A DNA stretch of 64,000 nt, taken from positions 1-64,000 of the forward strand of contig NZ_FUHT01000004.1 of the NCBI RefSeq assembly GCF_900155615.1, written 5' to 3'. Shown here piece after piece: positions 1 to 8,894 of this stretch (positions are counted from its first letter, which is position 1; every line of letters begins with the position of its first letter). The notes beneath the pieces were generated by a model, which did no database searches, was not told the DNA's origin, and was given only the letters and a program-made list of their open reading frames with translations. Origin of the DNA: Massiliimalia massiliensis. Lineage in GTDB: Bacteria; Bacillota; Clostridia; Oscillospirales; Ruminococcaceae. A program made the translations under genes and the position numbers.

Positions 1-40
1 CATTAGAGAGTACGAAGACCCTTTCAAGGGTAGCAAGTAA
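1..40 (+). pseudogene. tnpA: IS200-type transposase, 3' end (cut by window edge)
   Basis: Only the last 12 codons are in the window, ending IREYEDPFKGSK and TAA at 38-40. They match the C-terminus of the complete Y1 transposase at 52064-52525 (VKEYEDPFKGSR) at 9 of 12 positions. This is therefore a second, diverged IS200/IS605-type copy whose left part lies outside. Whether it is intact upstream cannot be seen. Confidence 0.8.
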
Positions 41-145
41 CAATTTTTTGCAAGTGTCAGACCGTATATGCCATTGCAATGGCTGCCAGTAACAGCGGGT
101 TATACCCGCATAAGAAAAACCGCCGGCGTAGCCGGCGGATATTTA
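41..145 (+). mobile_element. Right end of IS200-type element, serial hairpins
   Basis: Three hairpins follow the transposase stop. 70-83 is a perfect palindrome (GCCATTGCAATGGC). 95-100 pairs with 104-109 (GCGGGT/ACCCGC). 120-127 pairs with 131-138 (CCGCCGGC/GCCGGCGG) around a GTA loop. The last corresponds by position to the right-end hairpin at 52637-52659 of the other copy. IS200/IS605 transposases recognise such subterminal hairpins in single-stranded DNA. The exact element end is not certain. Confidence 0.6.
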
Positions 146-440
146 TTCAGTATTCATGCGGGTTTGCGGGCTTTTTGAAGCAAAATCCGAAAAACGGTTT
201 TACCGTGGATGTCCAAAACTAAAACCGAATAAAATAGTGAGAAAGCGGAGCTTCCGCCTGATTATTCAGGCTGGAGACTCCGCTGTTTCATTTTATGTTC
301 TTTTCTCTCGTTGCATAAGCGGACAGAACTGGAAATCAGGCCGATTTTAAGCTTTTAAAGCACATGAGGATACAAAGAGATTTGATAGTCAGAATAGTAT
401 TTTCCAAATGACGATAGGCAAGAAAATTTACAAATCAAAT
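146..440. other. Intergenic, terminator-like hairpin
   Basis: No convincing gene. A long imperfect hairpin has outer arms AGCGGAG (244-250) and CTCCGCT (278-284) and inner arms GCCTGA/TCAGGC. It is followed by a loose T-rich stretch (GTTTCATTTT) and may end a transcript coming from the left. The 64-codon open frame at 156-350 runs straight through this hairpin and lacks a ribosome site, so it is not called. Confidence 0.4.
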
Positions 441-493
441 ATTGACTATTAGGTCTATTTTGACCACACTAAATTATAGACCGAATAGTCAAT
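441..493 (+). promoter_or_regulatory. Inverted-repeat operator upstream of tetR
   Basis: Two 18-base arms, ATTGACTATTAGGTCTAT (441-458) and ATAGACCGAATAGTCAAT (476-493), are inverted repeats with one mismatch and a 17-base spacer. They end 21 bases before the tetR start. The left arm contains TTGACT, a plausible -35. The natural inference is autoregulation: the TetR protein binds here and shuts off its own gene and the antiporter behind it. Confidence 0.65.
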
Positions 494-514
494 TTTTGTT
501 AAAGGGTGAAATTT

Positions 515-1123
515 ATGACTCAAGAAGAGAAAACCTGTCGTACAAAAGACCGTATCCTTATGGCAGCCATGAAGGAATTTGGTGAAAAAGGCTATACGGC
601 GGCTACTATTGGTGCAATCTGCGGAGAAAACGGCATTGCCAAGGGCCTGCTCTACCACAATTTTTCAAGCAAAAAGGAGTTATACCTGGCTTGTGTATCT
701 CGCTGTTTTGATGAAGTGACAGCATATTTAAAGGCACAGAAAACCGATGCGGATTTACAGAAATACATGGAACATCGGATATGCTATTTTTCAAAACACC
801 CCTTTCATGCCAGAATCTTTTTTGAAGCGGTTCTGCAGCCGCCGTCAAAATTGGAACAGGAAATTAAAATCCTCAGAAAAGATTTTGATTGTTTGAATCA
901 GGCAATATATCGAAAGGCCATTTCGGCACTGACTTTGCGTGATGGAATTACTGAGGCGATAGCACTGGAATATTACGCTGTTATGCAGGAAATGTTTAAT
1001 GGATATTTTAGCAGTCCGGCATATGCTGGTAAGGATTTTATGGTTAAGATTGCCGACCATGAAGAAAAACTTACTCAAATGCTGGATCTTATGCTTTATG
1101 GGCTGGCGAAAAAAGGAGAATAG
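515..1123 (+). CDS. TetR/AcrR family transcriptional repressor
   Basis: The 202-residue protein has an N-terminal helix-turn-helix typical of TetR (TKDRILMAAMKEFGEKGYTA, then IGAICGENGIAKGLLYHNF, about residues 10-55) and a variable helical ligand domain. The ATG at 515 is chosen over the in-frame GTG at 506 because AAAGGG at 501-506 is correctly spaced for it. The antiporter start follows the stop by only 3 bases, so the two genes form one operon, preceded by a large inverted-repeat operator. It probably senses a compound or ion stress handled by the antiporter. The ligand is unknown. Confidence 0.85.
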   Translation: MTQEEKTCRTKDRILMAAMKEFGEKGYTAATIGAICGENGIAKGLLYHNFSSKKELYLACVSRCFDEVTAYLKAQKTDADLQKYMEHRICYFSKHPFHARIFFEAVLQPPSKLEQEIKILRKDFDCLNQAIYRKAISALTLRDGITEAIALEYYAVMQEMFNGYFSSPAYAGKDFMVKIADHEEKLTQMLDLMLYGLAKKGE

Positions 1124-1126
1124 ATT

Positions 1127-2374
1127 ATGACTTTATCAATTTTACGGTTATTAGCCGCCATTCTATTAGCTTTTTTGGCAGGAAAGTTCATTTCAAAATT
1201 AAAACTGCCCTCTATTTTGGGATGGTTAATTGCGGGCATGATTCTGGGCCCCCATGCATTGTCATTGACCAACAACGAATTGCTGAATGCCGCATGGTAT
1301 CAAAACACCATGCATATTTTAGAATGTGCCGTAGGTCTGATGATTGGCACTGAGCTTGTCTGGAAAAAACTAAAAAAATCCGGTCGTTCTATTATCGTTA
1401 CCACGCTCACTCAATCTTTGGGAACATTTGTGTTAGTATCTCTGATATTTGGAATAGTTTTTTATTTTTCCAATATTCCTTTGTATCTTGCCTTCCTTTT
1501 CGGCGGAATTGCGTTGGCAACAGCCCCGGCGCCAGCTTTGTCTATTGTAAGAGAATTTAAAACAAAAGGACCGGTTACCTCTACTTTGATCCCAATGGCG
1601 GCGCTGGATGATATCGTAGGCTGCATTGTGTTTTTCAGTGCAGTGGCAGTCATAGCTGGGAATTTGTCTGCTGGAGATCTGCCCGCCTATATGATTGCAT
1701 TGGTTGTATTGCTGCCGCTGGTAATTGGCGTGATTACTGGATTATTGGCAGGTTTTGTATTAAAAAGGGATTGCAGTACCCCAGTAACTTTGATGATTTT
1801 AATCCTCATGATCCTGATTACATCGGGGATAGGATTTCTTTGCAATCATCTGCTGCCTCGCCCGGTGCTCAATTTTATGCTGATCGGAATGGCTTTTTCA
1901 GCTGCTTTCTCTAATATGGTGTCGGAACAACGGCTAGTACAAATTATGCAGGGATTTAACCCAATCCTCGGTGTGGCGATGATTGTGGTTATTCTGAATC
2001 TAGGCGCCCCGCTTGATTACCACTTGATTATGGGAGCAGGTCTATTTACAGTTATTTATATCTTATCCCGTGCTTTGGGAAAATATTTTGGGGCTTTTTT
2101 GGGAGCGTCTGTCACCAAATCTCCAAAAACCGTGCGTAATTTTCTTGGGTTCACTTTGCTGCCGCATTCAGGAGTATCACTCGTCTTTACTGGAATTGCA
2201 GTTTCGGTTTTGACCGGGCCTGCTCCAGAGTGTGCGAAAATTATTCAAGGAACAATTGCGGCTGCGGCGGTGATCAATGAAATTATTGCTGTGATTATGG
2301 CGAAAAAGGGTTTTGAATGGGCCGGAGAGTTTCACAAAGGAGAAAAGGAAAAGGATACCGCATCGGCCGGTTGA
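1127..2374 (+). CDS. Cation:proton antiporter, CPA2 (KefB/NapA-like) family
   Basis: A 415-residue integral membrane protein with about 12 hydrophobic segments across its length. It has the family's N-terminal GWLIAGMILGPH stretch, and the acidic pair in the middle (ALDDIVGCIVFF, about residue 165) is where the ion-binding Asp of CPA2 exchangers lies. There is no C-terminal TrkA-N domain, unlike KefB/KefC. The start codon sits 3 bases after tetR, with GGAG overlapping the tetR end. It likely exchanges Na+ or K+ for protons at the plasma membrane under TetR control. Ion specificity cannot be read from sequence. Confidence 0.8.
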   Translation: MTLSILRLLAAILLAFLAGKFISKLKLPSILGWLIAGMILGPHALSLTNNELLNAAWYQNTMHILECAVGLMIGTELVWKKLKKSGRSIIVTTLTQSLGTFVLVSLIFGIVFYFSNIPLYLAFLFGGIALATAPAPALSIVREFKTKGPVTSTLIPMAALDDIVGCIVFFSAVAVIAGNLSAGDLPAYMIALVVLLPLVIGVITGLLAGFVLKRDCSTPVTLMILILMILITSGIGFLCNHLLPRPVLNFMLIGMAFSAAFSNMVSEQRLVQIMQGFNPILGVAMIVVILNLGAPLDYHLIMGAGLFTVIYILSRALGKYFGAFLGASVTKSPKTVRNFLGFTLLPHSGVSLVFTGIAVSVLTGPAPECAKIIQGTIAAAAVINEIIAVIMAKKGFEWAGEFHKGEKEKDTASAG

Positions 2375-2498
2375 ACATAAAGATCTGTTTTGTTGGAAGC
2401 CTCTGCGCGGCAGAACAGGACGCAAGATCGTTGGAAACATTATTGTAAATCAAGCTGCAGCAAAATTCGTTCAGCGGTATCATGCTTTTGGTTATATA

Positions 2499-3404
2499 TT
2501 ATGTGTTTGGCACGTGGCACTTCAACGATTCAAGATAACTTTTTGCATAACGGCTGAGAGGTAAATCTTTTTTTAACAATGCTCCTATTTCCATGGTTTC
2601 TTCTACACACAACGGTTTGGCTATAATATTTTCGCCGTTTAATTCTTTGCTGATAACACCAGAACTTACTGTATAGCCGTTTAATCCGATCGCTAAATTA
2701 AATAATGTTGCTCTATCCCTGACTTTAATGTTTTTTCTTCTGTCTAAATTGCTTAAAATCTCTTCTGAAAAATAAAAAGAATTATAGTCTCCCTGTTCAA
2801 ATGAAAGGTACGGATAATTCTCTAGGTCGTCTAAAGTTATTTTCGATCTATTTGCCAATGGGTGAGAGGAACATATGAAAACGTGTGGCTTCGCTATAAA
2901 TAACTGTTGAAATACCAAATTGTTTTGTTTAATGAGCTTTTTGATAATTTCTCTATTTTTGTCTGATAGATATAATATTCCGATCTCACTTTTCAAGTGA
3001 CTGACATCTTCGATGATTTCATAGGTTTGCGTTTCTCTTAAAGTAAAATCGTAACTGTTCCCGTCAAATTCCCTGATAACATCTACAAATGCATTAACAG
3101 CAAACGAATAGTGCTGAGAAGATACGGAAAAGCGCGGACTTTGCTTCTTGGTGTTTTTATACTTATCCTCCAATAGATTCGCCTGCTCCAACACCTGGCG
3201 GGCATACGCCAAAAATTCATCGCCCTCGTTTGATATTGTAATACCTTTGTTTGTTCGGTAAAAAATGCTGATTTGCATTTCTTCCTCAATATCTTTGATG
3301 GCATTTGTCAAACTCGGCTGCGATACGAAAAGCTGCTTTGCAGCATCGCTGATTGTTCCGCATTCAGCTGCTGTTACAACATATTTTAATTGTTGGAGAG
3401 TCAT
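2499..3404 (-). CDS. LysR family transcriptional regulator
   Basis: 301 residues, the normal LysR length. The N-terminal winged helix-turn-helix is MTLQQLKYVVTAAECGTI, then SDAAKQLFVSQPSLTNAIKD; the C-terminal effector domain follows. The ATG at 3404 is the canonical family start; 26 extra in-frame codons upstream are not needed. It lies 84 bases downstream of metY on the same strand, separated by a terminator hairpin and with its own extended -10. Control of sulfur or methionine metabolism is inferred from position only. Confidence 0.85.
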   Translation of the reverse strand: MTLQQLKYVVTAAECGTISDAAKQLFVSQPSLTNAIKDIEEEMQISIFYRTNKGITISNEGDEFLAYARQVLEQANLLEDKYKNTKKQSPRFSVSSQHYSFAVNAFVDVIREFDGNSYDFTLRETQTYEIIEDVSHLKSEIGILYLSDKNREIIKKLIKQNNLVFQQLFIAKPHVFICSSHPLANRSKITLDDLENYPYLSFEQGDYNSFYFSEEILSNLDRRKNIKVRDRATLFNLAIGLNGYTVSSGVISKELNGENIIAKPLCVEETMEIGALLKKDLPLSRYAKSYLESLKCHVPNT

Positions 3405-3438
3405 TTTATCTACATTCTTTCTTAAAATAATTTGCTTT

Positions 3439-3447
3439 ATTATAGCA
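3439..3447 (-). promoter_or_regulatory. Extended -10 promoter of lysR
   Basis: On the minus strand this reads TGCTATAAT, an extended -10 (TGnTATAAT). No good -35 is seen. It begins inside the trailing T-run of the metY terminator, so lysR probably has independent expression. Confidence 0.45.
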
Positions 3448-3481
3448 TAAAAATGCGCCGAATACGATAGTATCCGACGCA
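3447..3481 (-). terminator. Intrinsic terminator of metY
   Basis: 12-base arms at 3454-3465 and 3470-3481 pair apart from two positions that would be G-U in RNA, with a GATA loop. On the minus strand the stem is followed by TTTTTA. It lies directly after the metY stop codon. Confidence 0.75.
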
Positions 3482-3488
3482 CTTATGA

Positions 3489-4766
3489 TTAAATATTATT
3501 TAACGCTTGCTCAATATCTGCAATGATATCCTTTGCATTTTCAATACCGACAGAAAGCCTTATCAAGTCGGCGGGGATGCCTGCCTCAGCTAACTGCTCC
3601 TCAGTCAACTGTCTGTGTGTATGACTTGCAGGGTGCAGCAAACAAGTTTTACTGTCTGCAACATGCGTTGCGATGCTTGCAAAATGGAGTGAATCCATAA
3701 ATTTAATTGACTTTTCTCTGCCGCCTTTTAATGCAAAAGCCAGCACGCCGCAGGAACCGTTCTTTAAATATTTTTGTGCAAGCACATGATTTTCATCATC
3801 TTCTAAATCGGGATAATGTACCCAAGCGACCTTTTCGTTTTCTTTTAAATATCTTGCTACCGCCAGTGCGTTTTCACAATGGCGCTGCATTCTGATATGC
3901 AATGATTCTAACCCAAGGTTGATATAAAAAGCATTTTGCGGAGACTGTATGGAGCCGAAATCTCTCATAAGCTGCGCCGTTGCTTTTGTAATATACGCTC
4001 CTTTTCCGAATTTCTCGGTATAGGTGATTCCGTGATACGAATCATCAGGTGTTGTAAGTCCCGGGAACTTATCTGCATGAGCAGCAAAGTCAAAATTACC
4101 GCTGTCTACAATACAGCCGCCAACACTTACGCCGTGACCGTCCATATACTTGGTTGTTGAGTGTGTAACAATGTCAGCGCCATACTCAAAGGGCCGGCAG
4201 TTAATCGGTGTGGCAAATGTATTATCAACAATCAGGGGCAGGCCATGCGAATGTGCCAATGCCGCAAATTTTTCAAAATCCAGAACATTGACGGTCGGAT
4301 TTGTAATTGTTTCCCCGAATATACATTTTGTGTTCGGCTTAATGTATTTCTCAAGTTCTTCAAGCGGAAGCGTTTGATCCACAAAAGTACATTCGATACC
4401 CATTTTCTTCATTGTTACGCCAAATAGATTATAGGTGCCTCCGTATATCGACGATGAGGCAATAAAATGGCCGCCGTTTTCGCAAATATTAAACACGGCA
4501 TAAAAGTTTGCCGCTTGGCCGGAAGAAGTAAGCATGGCTGCTGCGCCGCCTTCAAGGGCACATATTTTGGCTGCTACTGCATCATTCGTTGGATTCTGAA
4601 GTCTTGTATAGAAATATCCTTCCGCCTCTAAGTCAAACAGCTTTCCCATATCATCGCTTGTTGCATAAGGGAAGGTTGTGCTTTGTATAATCGGTAGCTG
4701 CCTGGGCTCTCCTGATTTCGGATTCCAACCGTCGCGGACACATTTCGTTTCAATTTCTGTATGCAT
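3489..4766 (-). CDS. metY: O-acetylhomoserine sulfhydrylase
   Basis: 425 residues, the usual length for this PLP enzyme of the Cys/Met metabolism family. It joins O-acetylhomoserine and sulfide to give homocysteine in the cytoplasm. The N-terminus has the typical METY pattern (RQLPIIQSTTFPY). The PLP-binding lysine lies in HSTTKYMDGHG, and the NPTNDAVAAKICALEGG segment is characteristic. The start has a strong AAGGAGA ribosome site and a consensus-like promoter. A cystathionine gamma-synthase or lyase role is less likely given the length and the HGVSVGG region. Confidence 0.9.
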   Translation of the reverse strand: MHTEIETKCVRDGWNPKSGEPRQLPIIQSTTFPYATSDDMGKLFDLEAEGYFYTRLQNPTNDAVAAKICALEGGAAAMLTSSGQAANFYAVFNICENGGHFIASSSIYGGTYNLFGVTMKKMGIECTFVDQTLPLEELEKYIKPNTKCIFGETITNPTVNVLDFEKFAALAHSHGLPLIVDNTFATPINCRPFEYGADIVTHSTTKYMDGHGVSVGGCIVDSGNFDFAAHADKFPGLTTPDDSYHGITYTEKFGKGAYITKATAQLMRDFGSIQSPQNAFYINLGLESLHIRMQRHCENALAVARYLKENEKVAWVHYPDLEDDENHVLAQKYLKNGSCGVLAFALKGGREKSIKFMDSLHFASIATHVADSKTCLLHPASHTHRQLTEEQLAEAGIPADLIRLSVGIENAKDIIADIEQALNNI

Positions 4767-4798
4767 CTTGAAATCTCCTTCGTTTACTGTTTCTTTTT

Positions 4799-4827
4799 AT
4801 TATACTCTTTATTTGTTTATAAGTAAA
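4799..4827 (-). promoter_or_regulatory. metY promoter
   Basis: On the minus strand, TTTACT (4822-4827) and TATAAT (4799-4804) are separated by 17 bases. Transcription would start roughly 25 bases before the metY ATG, leaving no room for a riboswitch. Confidence 0.65.
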
Positions 4828-5591
4828 ATACATATTAAATAAGTTTATTATAGCTTCAGGCTATTATATTTACCCGCGTAAGGAAATCAGAATACGGTTC
4901 TTCTACAATTAAATTCTTTGCTGATCTGTGTATGCGATTTGTAACCCAGCTACTCGAACGAAGGAATCAGGCCGTTCGCGGTAAAATGAGGGGCCGCCCG
5001 GCGTTGAGAGAAATTGGTTCGCTTTGCAAAAATACAATAAGTTCTTATTGAAATGATGGCATAGTTAAAATATAGTAAATCAAAAGATGTTATATAAAAA
5101 TAATATCATAGAATAGGAATTAACCTATAAAGAAAATAAATCGTACAATTACTTTGTCACGAACAGAGGCTGAAATTTGGAACTAATGAGAACTCCAAAT
5201 TTCGGCTTCTTTTTCTATTCAGACACTCCGTATTTAATTCGTTTTTCAAAGTTTCCTCTTTTTTGTGAAAATAAATAAACGATAACATAGAATCCAAACA
5301 TTTCCATAGAAAGATAGATATTGATCCGGTTATTATGGAAAATGATGGCTGTTGACACTTTAAGCAGAAGCTATAAACCTTTATGTTATTCGAGTGACAT
5401 ATAAGTAGAAATAATTTCATTTTTTAATATCTATTATAAAAATAGAATAAAATTTTGTTGTTTTTATTTAATTTTTTCCGTTAAAACGCTTTTTTCTTTA
5501 TTAAATACAAAATGTGGCTTTAGTTCATTGTGAATAATGTAAAAAAATATGTTGTTTTATTGTACAAAAAATAGAAACACAAATTCTGTTT
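4828..5591. other. Long AT-rich intergenic region with possible gene remnant
   Basis: No intact gene is visible. On the plus strand about 4856-5051 is an open stretch without a credible start, ending with codons for RGRPALREIGSLCKNTISSY and a stop. Its composition is protein-like and locally GC-richer than its surroundings, so it may be a decayed gene fragment; I cannot name it. The orphan terminator hairpin at 5166-5214 follows. From about 5420 the DNA is very AT-rich and leads into the promoter at 5592. Confidence 0.35.
5166..5214 (+). terminator. Strong intrinsic terminator without an obvious gene
   Basis: Arms at 5166-5181 (GAGGCTGAAATTTGGA) and 5194-5209 (TCCAAATTTCGGCTTC) pair over 16 bases with two G-U positions, followed by TTTTT on the plus strand. 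Nothing recognisable lies upstream on that strand, so it may end a small RNA or be left from a lost gene. Confidence 0.6.
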
Positions 5592-5631
5592 ATGTCAATC
5601 GATTGACATATTTGTCGTGCAACTATATAAT
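5592..5631 (+). promoter_or_regulatory. Consensus promoter with LacI-type operator
   Basis: ATGTCAATCGATTGACAT (5592-5609) is a perfect 18-base palindrome with the central CG typical of LacI-family operators. Its right half contains TTGACA (5603-5608), which with TATAAT (5626-5631) and a 17-base spacer is a full consensus sigma-A promoter. Binding at the palindrome would block the -35. The likely regulator is the LacI protein encoded at 10826-11818. Confidence 0.8.
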
Positions 5632-5826
5632 GTGTACATAAATTACAGGGCTAAAGATTGCTTTTTCGGGTATGGTAAGGAATAGAGGTACCTATTGCTA
5701 TAGAAGGCTGCTTTTAGAAGTTTAGAAGCTCGAACTAGATCTTGCCGGTTAGAAAAAACGAGATAAAATGATTGCATTTAAGATATGGCCTGCTATTTAG
5801 CTGGCAGAGGAAAAGGAGGCGTTCGT

Positions 5827-7251
5827 ATGATTAACAAGATCATGCTGATCACCTATGCGGACAGTCTGGGTAAAAATTTGGGGGAACTGAAAGAGGTTTT
5901 GGACATCTATTTTTCCAAAGCATTCGGCGGGGTTCATATTCTGCCATTTTTCCCTTCGTCGGGCGACCGTGGGTTTGCTCCGATGCGTTATGATATAACT
6001 GATGAAAATTTGGGAACGATGGAACAAATCCGTGAAATCAGTAAAAACTATTACTTAATGTTTGATTTTATGGTGAACCATATTTCCAGGCAATCCGAAT
6101 ATTTTAAGGATTTCCAAAGCAAAAAGGATGCCTCTCAATACAAAGATTTATTTATCCGCTATAAAGATTTTTGGGAAAACGGCGAACCGACCCAGGAACA
6201 GGTGGACAAGATCTACAAGCGGAAGCCGCGTGCTCCCTACATCGATGTAGAGTTTGCAGACGGAACTACGGAAAAGGTCTGGTGTACCTTTGGGGAAGAA
6301 CAGATCGATCTGAATGTTGACACTGAGGTTACCCGGAACTTTATCAGAGAAACACTGATCCGCATGTGTGAGAATGGTGCTTCGATCATCCGCCTGGACG
6401 CATTTGCTTATGCGGTGAAGCGTGCCGGAACCTCCTGCTTTTTTGTAGAACCGGAAATGTGGGATCTGCTGCATGAGATTGAAAATATAGTCAAACCTTA
6501 TGGTGTAATGATCTTGCCGGAGATCCATGAGCATTATTCTATCCAGATGAAAATCGCCGAAAAGGGATTTTGGATCTATGATTTCGCGCTGCCTGTTTTG
6601 GTGCTGCATGCCTTGTATTCTGGTCGGGGCGACCGTCTAAAAAACTGGATCGACCAGTGTCCAAAGCATCAGTTTACAACCCTGGATACTCATGACGGAA
6701 TCGGAATCGTTGACGTCAAGGATCTCCTGACGGACGAAGAAATTGAGGAAACAAAAAACAACATGTTTACCAAGGGCGCCAATGTAAAACGGATCTATAA
6801 TACAGAGGCGTATAACAACTTGGACATTTACCAGATCAACTGTACCTATTATTCCGCGTTAGGGAATAATGACAAGGCTTATTTGCTGGCTCGCGCGATC
6901 CAATTTTTTGCACCGGGTATTCCGATGGTCTATTATGTCGGGGCAATGGCGGGCGAAAATGATCTGGAGCTGTTAGAAGCAACCAAAGAGGGCAGAAATA
7001 TTAACCGCCATTATTATACGAAGGAAGAGATTGCAGATAATTTTGCAAGCCGCAGGATCGTAAATGATCTGCGCGAATTGATGGAATTCCGCAATACTCA
7101 TCCGGCGTTCGCGGTGGAAGGCGAATGTGAAACAGAGCTGCGTGGGGAACATGTAATCAAAATTACTAGGAGCAGTCAAGATGGAATGGCTGTCCTAGAG
7201 GCTGATTTGAAAACCCACGAGTTTACCATCACCTGTTCAGAGCAGAAATAA
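5827..7251 (+). CDS. gtfA: Sucrose phosphorylase (GH13_18)
   Basis: 474 residues. It phosphorolyses sucrose to alpha-glucose 1-phosphate and fructose in the cytoplasm. The start VMLITYADSLG-like segment, YYVGAMAG and NINRHYY near the C-terminus match the sucrose phosphorylase subfamily as I recall it from Bifidobacterium. Catalytic residues are visible: nucleophile Asp191 (IIRLDAFAY), acid/base Glu232 (LPEIHEHY) and Asp290 (TLDTHDGIG). The start at 5827 has AAGGAGG. It is the first gene of the locus, about 190 bases after the LacI-controlled promoter. Sucrose 6'-phosphate or glucosylglycerate phosphorylase are close relatives, but the neighbours favour sucrose. Confidence 0.85.
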   Translation: MINKIMLITYADSLGKNLGELKEVLDIYFSKAFGGVHILPFFPSSGDRGFAPMRYDITDENLGTMEQIREISKNYYLMFDFMVNHISRQSEYFKDFQSKKDASQYKDLFIRYKDFWENGEPTQEQVDKIYKRKPRAPYIDVEFADGTTEKVWCTFGEEQIDLNVDTEVTRNFIRETLIRMCENGASIIRLDAFAYAVKRAGTSCFFVEPEMWDLLHEIENIVKPYGVMILPEIHEHYSIQMKIAEKGFWIYDFALPVLVLHALYSGRGDRLKNWIDQCPKHQFTTLDTHDGIGIVDVKDLLTDEEIEETKNNMFTKGANVKRIYNTEAYNNLDIYQINCTYYSALGNNDKAYLLARAIQFFAPGIPMVYYVGAMAGENDLELLEATKEGRNINRHYYTKEEIADNFASRRIVNDLRELMEFRNTHPAFAVEGECETELRGEHVIKITRSSQDGMAVLEADLKTHEFTITCSEQK

Positions 7252-7352
7252 TAATTTTGTTGTATCGCATGAGCGGAGGCTCATGTTATATAGATCAAAA
7301 GCTCAAATCATAGGAAAATATTTTTGATGATTATTTTTTAGGAGGAATAATT

Positions 7353-8675
7353 ATGAAAAACAAAAAAATTCTAAGCGTATTGCTGGCAGCGGCAATGGCA
7401 GCTACCCTCATTGCAGGATGTGGCTCTGACGGTGGAAAGAACGACGCTTCTGGTGATACGGGTAAAAAAGAAAACAGCAATGTAACCCTTTCGATTGTTG
7501 GAATCAAGACTGAGATTTATGATCAGTGGGAAGCAATGCAGGAAGAATATAGCGATATTGCAGGACTGTCTGGTTTTGAAATGCAGGTAACCGGTGACGA
7601 AACCATCTATTCCTACATGCAGAAAGCTTATGCTGCTGGAAATGAACCGGTAATGGCAATGCTCGACCCCACTGACGTTTACAGCTTCGGTGAAGAATAT
7701 GCAGTTGATCTGTCGGGCGAGAGCTGGGTAAAGGACACTGACTGGACCATTTCGATTGGCGATAAGGTAGCCTCTTTCCCATTCTGCATTGAAGGCCGCG
7801 GTATTATCTACAACAAGACTGCAATTGAAAAGACTACCGGTGAAGATTTTGATCCTAGCACAATTGCTTCCCTTTCTGACTTTACTGCACTGTGCGACAA
7901 GCTGGTAGCGGGCGGCATGGAAGCTCCGGTGGCAATCGCTCAGGAAGACTGGTCTTTGGGCGCACACCTGTTCACGCTGGCTTATGAACAGCAGGATTTC
8001 ACCGAAGCAGGTACTTCTGCTTTCATTCATGAAATCGTAGACGGTACAGTGGATTTCGCGTCAAACGAACGTTACAACTCTGTGATGGATACTGTAGACG
8101 CACTCCGCAAATACAATATCTATGCGAACGACCCGCTTTCTGCAGACTATGACCTGATTGCTTCCTACATGGCAGACGGCACTGTTGCTTTCTGGTTCAA
8201 CGGAAACTGGGCATGGCCGAACATCAGCGAATATGTTGATGGCGACACTGAATTTGGAATTATGCCTTTGGTGCAGAACACCTCTGCCGACGATAAGGCA
8301 AACAAGATGATTTCTGGTACCGCAACCAAACAGATTATTATTAATAATACTGCTTCTGAAGAAGAACAGCAGGCTGCAAAAGATTTCCTGACCTGGCTGG
8401 CAACTGATGATGAAGGGAAATCCTTCCTGGTAGAAGAGGCAAACCTGGTTTCCGCGTTTAATAACAATACTCTGGAAAACAGCGACCCACTGAGCGTTTC
8501 TGTGAAACAGCATGTTTCCGACGGGACAATGTATCCAACCTGGAACCGTGCCCCTGGCGATCACCTGACTGTTGTAGGTGGTGCGATGCAGAAATATCTG
8601 ACTGACGGAAACCGTGATGCACTGGCTGCTTCTGTTGTTGACTACTGGACTGAAAATATTGATAAAATCGACTAA
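7353..8675 (+). CDS. Sugar ABC transporter substrate-binding lipoprotein
   Basis: 440 residues with a lipoprotein signal: basic start, hydrophobic run, and the lipobox LIAGCG with the lipidated Cys near residue 24. The rest is a type 1 extracellular solute-binding domain (family 1, MalE/MsmE type). It sits on the outer face of the membrane and hands sugar to the permeases encoded next. A hairpin after the gene probably lets it be expressed more than the permeases. The neighbouring hydrolases suggest alpha-galactosides or alpha-glucosides of sucrose as ligands. Confidence 0.85.
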   Translation: MKNKKILSVLLAAAMAATLIAGCGSDGGKNDASGDTGKKENSNVTLSIVGIKTEIYDQWEAMQEEYSDIAGLSGFEMQVTGDETIYSYMQKAYAAGNEPVMAMLDPTDVYSFGEEYAVDLSGESWVKDTDWTISIGDKVASFPFCIEGRGIIYNKTAIEKTTGEDFDPSTIASLSDFTALCDKLVAGGMEAPVAIAQEDWSLGAHLFTLAYEQQDFTEAGTSAFIHEIVDGTVDFASNERYNSVMDTVDALRKYNIYANDPLSADYDLIASYMADGTVAFWFNGNWAWPNISEYVDGDTEFGIMPLVQNTSADDKANKMISGTATKQIIINNTASEEEQQAAKDFLTWLATDDEGKSFLVEEANLVSAFNNNTLENSDPLSVSVKQHVSDGTMYPTWNRAPGDHLTVVGGAMQKYLTDGNRDALAASVVDYWTENIDKID

Positions 8676-8709
8676 GATCCATTAGAATGTCATTCGCTGT
8701 AAATTTGGT

Positions 8710-8732
8710 TTCCCCCGGCTCGTCCGGGGGAA
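8710..8732 (+). terminator. GC-rich hairpin between binding protein and permeases
   Basis: TTCCCCCGG (8710-8718) pairs with CCGGGGGAA (8724-8732) around a CTCGT loop, with only a weak T-run after it. Such hairpins in importer operons often act as partial terminators or 3' stabilisers that raise binding-protein levels over permease levels. Confidence 0.5.
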
Positions 8733-8894
8733 GCTTTATAAACAGGCGGGCAGCATACCTCCTCTTTCCCCGGGCTGTTTGTGTTTTCCGTGTTATCAGC
8801 CCGAATGGTGAGCGGCGGAACCACGTTGTGCGGCACACCTTGGGCGTACATTGAACCTGCGCGAAATGACATGAGAAAGGAAAGGGGCCTCATT

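Noticed and set aside
156-350. 64-codon open frame after the IS200 end
   Set aside because: It has no ribosome site, runs through a terminator-like hairpin and has no protein-like pattern.
5157-5420. 87-codon minus-strand open frame
   Set aside because: It crosses the terminator at 5166-5214, is low in complexity and has no ribosome site.
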